NCBI RefSeq assembly: GCF_013523125.1
Contig: NZ_JAAMQJ010000004.1
Coordinates: 141,054-205,053 of the forward strand
Length of the DNA stretch: 64,000 bases
Reading direction: 5' to 3'
Source of the DNA: Pseudomonas entomophila
Lineage (GTDB): Bacteria; Pseudomonadota; Gammaproteobacteria; Pseudomonadales; Pseudomonadaceae
The notes beneath the pieces are model-generated. The model was given only the letters and a program-made list of their open reading frames with translations, did no database searches and was not told where the DNA came from. Of this stretch, positions 56,862 to 64,000 are shown one piece after another; position 1 is the first letter of the stretch; each line of letters begins with the position of its first letter. Both the position numbers and the translations under genes were made by a program.

Positions 56862-58850
56862 GTGCCGATCACCTTGCAGGCGCTGTTCGCGCCCAGTGCC
56901 ACCGCCGTGAAATTCGCGCTGAAGACCGTGCTCGGCGGCGGCCTGGCCCTGTGGCTGGCCATGCGCCTGGAGCTGGAACAACCGTCCTGGGCCCTGATGA
57001 CAGCGTTCGTGGTCGCACAGCCGTTGTCTGGCATGGTGATCCAGAAAGGCCTGGCGCGGCTGGCCGGGACGGTGGCTGGGACCGTCATGGCCGTGCTGCT
57101 GATCGCGCTGTTCGCGCAGACGCCCTGGCTGTTCCTGCTGAGCCTGGCCACCTGGTTGGCGATCTGCACGGCCACCTCCACGCAATTGCGCAGTGCATGG
57201 GCCTACGCCTTCGTGCTGGCTGGCTACACGGCGGCGATCATCGCGCTGCCGGCCACGTTGAACCCCTTGCAGGTGTTCGACCAGGCGGTCGCACGCTGCA
57301 CCGAGATCAGCCTGGGCATCGTCTGCGCCACGCTGACCAGTGCGCTGCTCTGGCCCATGCGCGTCGAGCAGCAGCTGGCCGACCAGGCGCGTCAGGCCTG
57401 GGAGGCGGGCTTGCGCGCGGCCAGCGCGGTCCTGGCAGGCGACGAGCAGGCGCGGCAAGGATTGCTGGAAATCCTCGGACGTATCGTGGCGATCGACACT
57501 CAACGCGAGCATGCGGGCTTCGAAGGGTCGCGCGGACGTCAGCGGGAACGGGCCATCGGCGCACTGAGCCAGCAGTTGATGGTGCTGTTGCGGGTGGCCC
57601 GCTCGGTCCGTCGGCAATGGCGGCAGCTCGACGATCATGAAGCGGCGCGCCTGGCGCCCTGGCTGGACGAGGTGCGGGAACACCTGCTGGCGCCACGGGC
57701 ACCGGATCTGTCCTGGCTCAGCCAACGTATCCGCAATGCCGCGCACGACGAGCAGGCCAGCGCCACCGAGCATTATTGCCTGGCGCGCCTGGCGTTGCTG
57801 CTGGACAAGGTGCTGGCCGCTCATCAGGCCTTGACCGACATGGAGGCGGGCAACATGCCCAAGGGCGCCGTCGAAGGCCTGGCTGCACACCGCGATCCGC
57901 CACTGGCCTTGCTGTTCGGCGCACGCAGCGCCCTGGCCTTCCTGACCCTGTGCACCTTCTGGCTGGCCACCGCCTGGCCCTCGGCCATCGGGGGGTTGGT
58001 ACTGACCTGCGTAGTCTGCAGCCTGTTCGCCAGCCGTGAGAATGGCGCGCAGATCGGCCTGAGCTTCCTGCGCGGCATCGCCCTGGCCATTCCGAGCGCC
58101 TTTGTCGTCGGGCAGATCCTGCTGCCGCAGTGGAGCGGCTTCGCGCTGCTGTGCCTGGGCTTGGGCGTGCCCTTGTTCATGGGGGCGTTGTGCATGGCCA
58201 ACCCGCGCACCGGCCCGACCGCTACCTCCTTCTGCCTGCACTTCATCGTGCTGGTGGCGCCGCTCAACGCGATGCAGTTCAGTGTCGAAACCATGCTCAA
58301 CAGTGCCCTGGCCATGCTGATGGGGGTGAGCGCAGCGGTGCTGGCCTTCAAACTGGTGGTCCTGCGCCATCCCAACTGGCTGCGTCGCCGCTTGCGTGCG
58401 GCCACCCAGAGCGATCTGGCCAGGCTGACACGGCGCGATCTGCGCAGTGCCGATGGCTGGTTCGGCGGACGCATGGCCGATCGCCTGATGCTGCTGGCGC
58501 GCCATGCCCAGGATCTGCCGGAGACCGAGCGGCGTCGGTGGGACGATGGCCTGCACGGTCTGGACATCGGTGACGAGCTGGTGCATCTGCGCATGTGCCT
58601 GGCCATCGCCCAGGTGCCTTTGGCCGGTGCCGAACAGCAATATCTGGAACAGGTGCGCGGCGTCCTGGCCAGCGGACCGGCCCCTGACCGCGAGGACCGG
58701 CTCGATGCGGCCAGCACGCACCTGCTCGAGGCGCTGCAACGGCAACCGCGCAGCGATGCGGTGCGTCTGGCCGAAGGGGCGATCCTGCAGTTGCGTACCA
58801 GTTGGGCCCGGTGGTGTCGTTGGCAGGAGGTCGAGCATGGAGCTGCGTGA
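56862..58850 (+). CDS. FUSC-family aromatic acid efflux permease (AaeB-like)
   Basis: A 662-residue inner-membrane transporter, the energy-coupled pump of a tripartite aromatic acid exporter. Two blocks of hydrophobic helices (residues about 10-165 and 355-500) flank a cytoplasmic region rich in Arg/Glu. Typical segments are KFALKTVLGGGLALWLAMRL, PSWALMTAFVVAQPL and GLARLAGTVAGTVMAVLL. GTG at 56862 gives the family N-terminus; longer in-frame starts (for example 56787) run into the terminator and are less likely. The C-terminus overlaps the DUF1656 gene by 14 bases. Confidence 0.88.
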   Translation: MPITLQALFAPSATAVKFALKTVLGGGLALWLAMRLELEQPSWALMTAFVVAQPLSGMVIQKGLARLAGTVAGTVMAVLLIALFAQTPWLFLLSLATWLAICTATSTQLRSAWAYAFVLAGYTAAIIALPATLNPLQVFDQAVARCTEISLGIVCATLTSALLWPMRVEQQLADQARQAWEAGLRAASAVLAGDEQARQGLLEILGRIVAIDTQREHAGFEGSRGRQRERAIGALSQQLMVLLRVARSVRRQWRQLDDHEAARLAPWLDEVREHLLAPRAPDLSWLSQRIRNAAHDEQASATEHYCLARLALLLDKVLAAHQALTDMEAGNMPKGAVEGLAAHRDPPLALLFGARSALAFLTLCTFWLATAWPSAIGGLVLTCVVCSLFASRENGAQIGLSFLRGIALAIPSAFVVGQILLPQWSGFALLCLGLGVPLFMGALCMANPRTGPTATSFCLHFIVLVAPLNAMQFSVETMLNSALAMLMGVSAAVLAFKLVVLRHPNWLRRRLRAATQSDLARLTRRDLRSADGWFGGRMADRLMLLARHAQDLPETERRRWDDGLHGLDIGDELVHLRMCLAIAQVPLAGAEQQYLEQVRGVLASGPAPDREDRLDAASTHLLEALQRQPRSDAVRLAEGAILQLRTSWARWCRWQEVEHGAA

Positions 58851-59043
58851 ATGGGCATTGGGTGGGGTGCTGCTGAGCCCTTTCTTGTTGGATGTGGTGC
58901 TGGCACTGGCGGTGACCGGTGTGTTGCGCCTGCTGGTCCAGGCCACGGTGCTGGGACGCTGGATCTGGCACGAAGCGTTGTTCGACACGGCGCTGTTCGT
59001 CTGTGTGTTGTCCTTGATCGTGCATCTGCCGAGTTATCGCTGA
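58837..59043 (+). CDS. DUF1656 small membrane protein of the efflux system (AaeX-like)
   Basis: A 68-residue protein with two helices (LLDVVLALAVTGVLRLLVQ and HEALFDTALFVCVLSLIVHL). It sits between a FUSC permease and an HlyD subunit, exactly as AaeX does in the aaeXAB efflux operon. AGGAGG lies 6 bases before the ATG. It overlaps the end of the permease gene and ends 10 bases before the HlyD gene. Its exact role in the complex is not established. Confidence 0.9.
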   Translation: MELREWALGGVLLSPFLLDVVLALAVTGVLRLLVQATVLGRWIWHEALFDTALFVCVLSLIVHLPSYR

Positions 59044-59053
59044 GGAGCCTGTC

Positions 59054-59929
59054 ATGCGTATGACCGCCCGTGTTCTGGTCACCCTGTGCGTGGTGATCGT
59101 CGCCCTGTTCGCCGGTTATCAACTGTGGCAGTACTACATGCTCACGCCCTGGACCCGTGATGCACGGGTACGCGCCGACGTGGTCGTGATCGCGCCGGAT
59201 GTATCGGGGTGGGTGAGCGAGCTCAGGGTGCGGGACAACCAGCCGGTCAAGGCTGGCGAGTTGTTGATGCGCATCGACCGGGAACGCTTCCAGGCGGCAG
59301 TGGACAAGGCCAAGGCCGTGGTCGAGACGCGCGCGCAACAGGCGCGCCTGCGCGAGCGCGAAGCCGCCCGCCGGGTGGCCCTGGGGGCCGAGGCGATCAG
59401 CGCCGAGACCCGCGAGAACGCGCAGATCAACGCCGCCATCGCCCGCGGCGAACTGCATCAGGCCCAGGCCGACCTGGAACTGGCGAAGATCAACCTGGCA
59501 CGCAGCGACGTGCGTGCGCCCAGGGCAGGGCACATCACCAACCTGCGCCTGGCGCAGGGCAACTACGCCACGGCCGGGCAGTCGGTCATGGCGCTGGTGG
59601 ACGATGCCACCTTCTATGTACAGGCCTATTTCGAAGAAACCAAGCTGCCGCGCGTCCACGAGGGTGACCCGGTAGAGGTCTGGCTGATGAGCGCGGGTGC
59701 GCCCATCGCCGGTCGCATCGACAGCATCAGCCGTGGCATCAACGACCGCAACACGACGCCCGATGGCCAGTTGCTGGCCGAGGTCGAGCCTACGTTCAAC
59801 TGGGTGCGTCTGGCCCAGCGAATCCCCGTGCGTATCCGGCTCGAGCAGGTGCCGGCAGGCACGGTGCTCAGCGCGGGCATGACCGCCAGCGTACGGGTCG
59901 CTCAGCCTGCGGATCGCTCCGACCGGTGA
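59054..59929 (+). CDS. HlyD-family periplasmic adaptor of the efflux system (AaeA-like)
   Basis: A 291-residue membrane fusion protein. One N-terminal anchor helix (LVTLCVVIVALFAGYQLW) is followed by a lipoyl-type half (VVVIAPDVSGWVSELRVRDN and RAPRAGHITNLRLAQGNY), an alpha-hairpin (residues about 75-140) and the beta-barrel segment YVQAYFEETKLPRVHEGDP. It links the inner-membrane FUSC pump to an outer-membrane channel encoded elsewhere. Its 3' end overlaps that of the convergent histidine kinase by 28 bases. Confidence 0.93.
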   Translation: MRMTARVLVTLCVVIVALFAGYQLWQYYMLTPWTRDARVRADVVVIAPDVSGWVSELRVRDNQPVKAGELLMRIDRERFQAAVDKAKAVVETRAQQARLREREAARRVALGAEAISAETRENAQINAAIARGELHQAQADLELAKINLARSDVRAPRAGHITNLRLAQGNYATAGQSVMALVDDATFYVQAYFEETKLPRVHEGDPVEVWLMSAGAPIAGRIDSISRGINDRNTTPDGQLLAEVEPTFNWVRLAQRIPVRIRLEQVPAGTVLSAGMTASVRVAQPADRSDR

Positions 59930-61146
59930 AGGTCTTCGGTGTCGATCGAGGACGGCTTGCCACTGGCGTTGGCCAGCGGCAGCGTGAAGGTGAACGAGGT
60001 GCCTGCCTCTCGGGTCGAGACCACACCCAGGCGCCCGCCATGGGCCATGGCGATCTGGTTGGCGATGTACAGCCCCAACCCCAGGCCTTGTCGCGGCTTG
60101 CCATCGACCGGGCTGGAGAACGGTTGGAACAGGTGTGACAGAACGGCGGCGGTGATCGGCTCGCCCTGGTTGTGCACGCTCATGTGCAGGGCGCCGTCTT
60201 CGACTTCGGCGCGCACGGTGATGGGGCCATCGCTCGCGCCATGGCTGAGGGCATTGGCGATCAGGTTGGACAAAAGCTGCATGACCCGTTCGCGATCGCA
60301 GTGAACGCCATGCAAGGCCTGCAGGCACAGGCGAATGTCCCGGTGCGGATGCACGCTGTGCAGTTCCAGGGCGACGTGTTCGATCGCCTTGTCGAGGTCC
60401 GGACAAGGCCGTATGTCCAGCAGGATGCCGCCGCCCAGCCGACCGCGGGCGAAGTCCAGCACATCGCGTACCAGTTGTGAGGCCCGCTTGCCGCAGGTCT
60501 GAATGTGGCGCGCGATGGTCACGTCGCGCGGTTCTTTCAGGCGCTGCGCCAGCAATTCGGCGCCTGCACTGATGGCGAACAGCGGGTTGCGCAGATCGTG
60601 GCCCAGCACGGCGATGAAGTGTTCACGCACGTCGGCCATGGCGCGTTCCTCGAGCAGGGCATGCTCGGTGCGTTGAGCGCTTTCTTCGCTGGCGATCTGG
60701 ATCGACAGGAGCCGGGCAAAGGCCTCCATCATCGGGACGATGGCACTGCCCTTCAGGGCGGTGGGGCGTGGGTCGAGCGCGCAGAGGGTGCCGAAGAAAC
60801 GTCCATCGGCCCGGATGATCGGCACCGAGATGTAGCTTTCGAAGCCATGCAGGCGCGGGGCCTGGTGGTGGCAATAGCGAGCGTCTTCGCGGGCATGGTC
60901 GATCACGATGGTACGGCGTGTCGCCCGGATGTCGTGACACAGCGTCGATGTCACGTCCAGCGTGTCGCCCGGTGCGATACCAACCTGATGCAGGTCGAGC
61001 ACGGCGCAGGCGGTCCAGCTGTCTTCGGTCACCCGTGCCACGGCTGCGAAGCGAAGCCCGGTCTGTTCGTGGATGACTTGCAGGATGGCGGGCACCGCCG
61101 TGATGCGCCCAAGAATTGCGATGTCGGCTGCGATGTCGATGCTCAT
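59902..61146 (-). CDS. GAF-domain sensor histidine kinase
   Basis: A 414-residue soluble kinase without membrane segments. A GAF domain occupies residues about 22-155 (LRFAAVARVTEDSWTACAV, CHDIRATRRTIVID, YISVPIIRADGRFFGTLCAL). The HisKA box HDLRNP has the phosphoacceptor H183. The HATPase domain has LSNLIANALSHGA (N box) and GLGLGLYIANQIAMAHGGRL (G box). The GAF sequence recalls those of phytochrome-like and phosphate-starvation sensors, but no chromophore Cys can be assigned. No response regulator is adjacent; a diguanylate cyclase is encoded just upstream on the same strand. Confidence 0.9.
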   Translation of the reverse strand: MSIDIAADIAILGRITAVPAILQVIHEQTGLRFAAVARVTEDSWTACAVLDLHQVGIAPGDTLDVTSTLCHDIRATRRTIVIDHAREDARYCHHQAPRLHGFESYISVPIIRADGRFFGTLCALDPRPTALKGSAIVPMMEAFARLLSIQIASEESAQRTEHALLEERAMADVREHFIAVLGHDLRNPLFAISAGAELLAQRLKEPRDVTIARHIQTCGKRASQLVRDVLDFARGRLGGGILLDIRPCPDLDKAIEHVALELHSVHPHRDIRLCLQALHGVHCDRERVMQLLSNLIANALSHGASDGPITVRAEVEDGALHMSVHNQGEPITAAVLSHLFQPFSSPVDGKPRQGLGLGLYIANQIAMAHGGRLGVVSTREAGTSFTFTLPLANASGKPSSIDTEDLHRSERSAG

Positions 61147-61292
61147 ACCTTACCTGGCGGGTTGTCAGGACGGACCCCATGCCGGTCATTCTAGTCGGCA
61201 GGTCACCGCGGCGGGCCGTCACGGCAGGTCGAATCGGCGGCATCGTGCGATGTATTGACGTGCGTCATTCCACAAGGACGATCCATCGCTCG

Positions 61293-62366
61293 TCAGTCTG
61301 GACTGACCAGGCGCAGGTGCGGTGGCATCGAGCGAGTGAAGACTTGGTCGCGGCCTTGGTGCTTGGCGGTATAGAGCGCCTTGTCGGCGTTCTCGAGCCA
61401 GGCATCGGCACTGGCCAGGTCGGCGCGGAAGCTGGCCAGTCCGATGCTCAGGCTGATGCGCAGCTCTGGCAGCAGCGGATCATGGTAGCTGGCGATACGT
61501 TGCCGTACGCGGTCCATGATCTGGTAGGCCTGGGCCTCCGTGACGCCGCGCAGCAAGACGCAGAACTCGTCACCGCCATAACGACCGGCACGGTCGGTCG
61601 GGCGCAGGTTGCCCTTGAGCTCCTGGCTCAGCAGGCGCAGCACGGCGTCACCCACGGCATGACCGAAGCGGTCGTTGATCGGCTTGAAGTGGTCTACGTC
61701 GATCAGCGCGATGATGGCGTGTTCGTCCTTCGTCTGGCAGCGGTGGAACGCCATCTTCAAGAGGTTCTGCCAGGCACCGTGGTTGAGTAGGCCGGTCAGG
61801 CTGTCCGTGCGACTCAGGATGCCCAGGCGCTGCTTGTGTTCGGACAGCGTGATGGCCAGGCGATAGGAAACCCAGCCAAGCGCCAGCGGGTAGAGCGTCA
61901 GCATCGGCAGGCAGGCGTAGACCTGGTAAGGCGTGACGTTAAGCTGCAGATTCAGGCCAAAACAGGCGATGCCAAGCGTCATGCCGATCAATTGCGCGAG
62001 CAGGCCGTGCGCGACCAGCCGCTTGCCGCCCACGGCCACGTTGTTCATGGTCACCATCGACAGGATGGTCAGGCTGGGCAGCGGATTGAACTGCATGCAA
62101 GCGATCCAGAACCCGGTCATCACGGAGTCGATCAGCAGGTTGCGTCGCTCGGCCTTGTAAGGCATCGGTGCACGTGAGGCCCAGTGGTAGGCGACATGGG
62201 GCCAGACCAGCCCGTTGAAGAGGACCAGTCCCCAGACCCAGTCGGGCAGTGTCAGCGTGCTGAACACAGCGAGCACGGCGATCAGGCCAAGCACCTTGCC
62301 GACGATACGTGGCCGATAAATGCGTTTGACGAAAGAAAGACCGCTACCGGTCGTGTGGTCGATCAT
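61293..62366 (-). CDS. membrane-bound diguanylate cyclase with MASE2 sensor (AdrA/DgcC-like)
   Basis: Makes cyclic di-GMP from two GTP. The protein has 357 residues. The MASE2 domain occupies about 12-175 with several hydrophobic helices (KVLGLIAVLAVFSTLTLP, GLVLFNGLVWPHVAYHWASR, LALGWVSYRL). The catalytic domain has the intact signature GRYGGDEFCV (GGDEF at 264-268) and an intact inhibitory I-site RPTD at 255-258, so it should be active and product-inhibited. Start at 62366 was chosen because it gives the MASE2 length; in-frame codons reach back to 62501. The 379 bases up to the next gene hold only weak signals and no other gene I can support. Confidence 0.9.
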   Translation of the reverse strand: MIDHTTGSGLSFVKRIYRPRIVGKVLGLIAVLAVFSTLTLPDWVWGLVLFNGLVWPHVAYHWASRAPMPYKAERRNLLIDSVMTGFWIACMQFNPLPSLTILSMVTMNNVAVGGKRLVAHGLLAQLIGMTLGIACFGLNLQLNVTPYQVYACLPMLTLYPLALGWVSYRLAITLSEHKQRLGILSRTDSLTGLLNHGAWQNLLKMAFHRCQTKDEHAIIALIDVDHFKPINDRFGHAVGDAVLRLLSQELKGNLRPTDRAGRYGGDEFCVLLRGVTEAQAYQIMDRVRQRIASYHDPLLPELRISLSIGLASFRADLASADAWLENADKALYTAKHQGRDQVFTRSMPPHLRLVSPD

Positions 62367-62745
62367 GATCGAGGTCAATCCCTGGGCGCAGTGAGGCGCA
62401 CGTTGCAGGCAAACGGTTTGAGGAGCACTTCTATCTATAGGGAATGACTTGACCTTGAGGGCAGTACGGGGCCGGTCGATCACGACGCACACCAAGCACA
62501 TGGCGCGATCTTGCAGCGTTGCCAGTGACGACGATCGTCGCCTGACGAACCTGATGAGAACGGCGGTGCGTCACGCCTTCCCATGATAGCGGTATGCAGC
62601 GAGCAAGGAATGGGCTATATGAAAAAATACGAAGGCGCACCAGGGTGGCCGATCAGCGGCAGGAAGCACGGGCGTGACGTGACGCGTTGCAGTCGGCAGA
62701 AGGGTGTGCGCGCAGCCGGATCCGGCAGCTGCCCGCACGTGCACG

Positions 62746-63663
62746 TCATGGCTTGCGTGACGAACCTTTGGCCATGTCGCGTAGGTGTCCGGGCCTGGAC
62801 GCATCGGACGTGTCGAGATCGCGGGACGGTGGCTGTTCGCTGTCGCTGCGAACCTGGGCATGGCTGATCAGTGCAAAGATGAAGCTGCCGCCAATAATGT
62901 TGCCGGCCAGGGTCGGCAGCGCGAACTGCAGCCAGAAATCGCTCCAGGTCTGTTCGCCTGCCCAGACCAGGTAGGAGACTTCGACCGAGCCGACCACGAT
63001 GTGGGTGAAGTCGCCCAGGGCCATCAGGTAGGTGATCAGCACGATGATCCAGATCTTGGCGTGCTCCATGGACGGAATCATCCAGACCATGGTGGCGATC
63101 ATCCAGCCTGAGATGATGCCTTTGGCGAACATCTGGGCGATGTCGTTCTCCATGACCTTGCGCCCGATGTCGAGAAAGGCCGCATCGGTCTTGGCGTCGA
63201 AGATCGGCAGCTCGAGCATCACCCAGGCCACCAGCAGCGTACCGGCCAGATTACCGAACAGCACCACGCCCCACAGTCTGAGCAGACGTCCGAGGTTGGT
63301 GAAGGTCGGGGCGCTCATCAGTGGCAGTACGGCGGTAAGGGTATTCTCGGTGAACAGTTGCTGGCGGGCGATGATGACGGCCAGGAAGCCCGCGCTGTAG
63401 CCGAGGCTGGCGATCACATGACTGCTCTCGCTCTCCGGCAGACGTGCCGAGAACAACCCCATGGCCATGAAGGAAAGCCCCATGCTCAGGCCGGCGGCCA
63501 ATGCCGACCACCACAAGGCGGCCACGGTCCGCTCGAGTTCGTGATCGCCCTGCGTGCGAATGATCTCGTGCAGCACAGCTGCACGGGGAGGTTGGTTGTG
63601 GGTGGCTGCTTGTTCTTCATCGGCCGAAAGGCCAGGGGTCTTTTCTTCGTGTTCGTCGTTCAT
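62746..63663 (-). CDS. formate/nitrite transporter family protein (YfdC-like)
   Basis: A 305-residue membrane protein of the FNT family. After a charged N-terminus of about 55 residues there are six membrane segments (WWSALAAGLSMGLSFMAMGLFSA, LGYSAGFLAVIIARQQLFTEN, LLRLWGVVLFGNLAGTLLVAW). The pore motif FTENTLTAVLPL is present, as is GNIIGGSFIFAL near the end. The YfdC subgroup differs from FocA and NirC, and its substrate is not established. Its upstream region is shared with the divergent rRNA promoters. Confidence 0.88.
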   Translation of the reverse strand: MNDEHEEKTPGLSADEEQAATHNQPPRAAVLHEIIRTQGDHELERTVAALWWSALAAGLSMGLSFMAMGLFSARLPESESSHVIASLGYSAGFLAVIIARQQLFTENTLTAVLPLMSAPTFTNLGRLLRLWGVVLFGNLAGTLLVAWVMLELPIFDAKTDAAFLDIGRKVMENDIAQMFAKGIISGWMIATMVWMIPSMEHAKIWIIVLITYLMALGDFTHIVVGSVEVSYLVWAGEQTWSDFWLQFALPTLAGNIIGGSFIFALISHAQVRSDSEQPPSRDLDTSDASRPGHLRDMAKGSSRKP

Positions 63664-63763
63664 GAACGGTTCGCTCTGCAGGTGACTGTAAGTACAGATC
63701 GGGGCCGCTTTAAATAGTTGCCTGGTCCACGTGAGAGGTTTGGAAATATTTTCGATGCAGGGG

Positions 63764-63791
63764 TTGACGCTGTCTGTGAATGGCGTATTAT
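63764..63791 (+). promoter_or_regulatory. rRNA operon upstream promoter
   Basis: TTGACG (63764-63769) and TATTAT (63786-63791) are spaced by 16 bases. A+T-rich sequence precedes (63748-63753) and a C-rich discriminator follows. It reads towards the boxA leader and the expected 16S gene. Confidence 0.7.
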
Positions 63792-63890
63792 TCGCCTCCC
63801 GCAGCGATGCACTTGCAGCGGGGCAAGCGCGACATGAAGTGATCACAGTTTCGACAGAAACCAGATCGAAAAAAACTTCAAAATAAACGC

Positions 63891-63918
63891 TTGACACACA
63901 ACGAGGACAGCGTAGAAT
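63891..63918 (+). promoter_or_regulatory. rRNA operon main promoter with UP element
   Basis: TTGACA (63891-63896) and TAGAAT (63913-63918) are separated by 16 bases. A strong A-tract (63868-63885) acts as an UP element. The following GCGCGCC is the GC-rich discriminator expected of a stringently controlled rrn promoter. Confidence 0.9.
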
Positions 63919-63954
63919 GCGCGCCTCGGTTGAGACGAAAGCTTCTCAGCCAAA

Positions 63955-64000
63955 CGCTCTTTAACAAATTGAATCAAGCAATTCGTGTGGGTGCTTGTGA
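63955..64000 (+). promoter_or_regulatory. 16S rRNA leader with boxA antitermination site
   Basis: CGCTCTTTAACA at 63955-63966 matches the boxA consensus (TGCTCTTTAACA). The following ATTCGTGTGGGTGCTTGTGA is the leader found in front of Pseudomonas 16S genes. The 16S rRNA gene should begin a short distance beyond position 64000. Confidence 0.9.

Noticed and set aside
62583..62867. Possible small gene in the gap before the FNT transporter
   Set aside because: No ribosome binding site, Cys/Arg-rich composition typical of a false frame, and it runs antisense into the transporter gene.

Overview
The window is chromosomal DNA of a fluorescent Pseudomonas, most likely of the P. putida group. It is GC-rich with short intergenic gaps. 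The gene order glpFKR/glpD, ybaK, ABC ATPase-argF, grxD, bfr, bfd, 2-Cys peroxiredoxin, rnt-pyrC, motY, argG, nth, metG, apbC, csp, dcd, ligase-associated Lhr cluster, quiP, dinG, pdxH, liv/bra operon, rapA resembles what I remember of P. putida KT2440. Typical Pseudomonas REP palindromes occur at two places. Species assignment is inference from memory of gene order, not from a search.

Layout. 1-5.8 kb: glycerol catabolism (glpF, glpK, glpR, and glpD running off the left edge), with GlpR-like operators, a REP doublet inside a larger inverted repeat, and heptamer repeat arrays. 5.8-9.1 kb: Cys-tRNA(Pro) deacylase, an orphan ABC ATPase overlapping argF, and monothiol glutaredoxin. 9.1-10.8 kb: iron storage and peroxide defence (a bacterioferritin with a degenerate ferroxidase centre, bacterioferritin-associated ferredoxin behind a Fur-like site, 2-Cys peroxiredoxin). 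10.9-15.1 kb: rnt-pyrC, motY, argG. ArgR-type operators precede both argF and argG. 15.2-17.6 kb: an unrecognised membrane protein, an orphan LuxR-type response regulator, a 59-residue PA3496-type protein and nth. 17.8-22.6 kb: metG, apbC, a cold-shock protein, dcd and a small proline-rich protein. 22.6-29.7 kb: a DNA repair cluster (PdeM/MPE nuclease, Lhr helicase, ATP-dependent DNA ligase, MBL-fold exonuclease) interrupted by an AstE/AspA-like deacylase. 29.8-35.2 kb: a QuiP-like acylase with an altered active-site region, a His-rich SEC-C mini-protein, a LEA-type lipoprotein, YchJ and small conserved proteins. 35.3-43.6 kb: dinG, an agarase-like glycosidase, a serine beta-lactamase-fold esterase, an OmpA lipoprotein with a histone-H1-like tail, pdxH and a SlyB-like lipoprotein. 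43.7-51.3 kb: an FAD oxidoreductase, a lipoprotein and the livKHMGF branched-chain amino acid importer with an attenuator-like hairpin after livK. 51.7-56.8 kb: DUF2288, rapA, three small genes and an unexplained terminator-bounded non-coding stretch. 56.9-63.7 kb: a FUSC/DUF1656/HlyD efflux system, a GAF histidine kinase, a MASE2-GGDEF diguanylate cyclase and a formate/nitrite-family transporter. The last 240 bases hold tandem rRNA-type promoters and a boxA leader, so a ribosomal RNA operon should start just beyond the right edge.

Most of the window is core genome. The strongest unexplained signal is non-coding. At two distant loci a 7-bp repeat occurs as two oppositely oriented arrays filling the same position: directly after one minus-strand stop codon and directly before the next minus-strand start codon. 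The arrays could form a long mRNA hairpin of variable length. Other points of interest are the nested inverted repeat near glpD, the degenerate bacterioferritin, the QuiP homologue lacking the usual NDxH segment, the symmetric His/Cys SEC-C protein and a possible small RNA at 56.5-56.8 kb.
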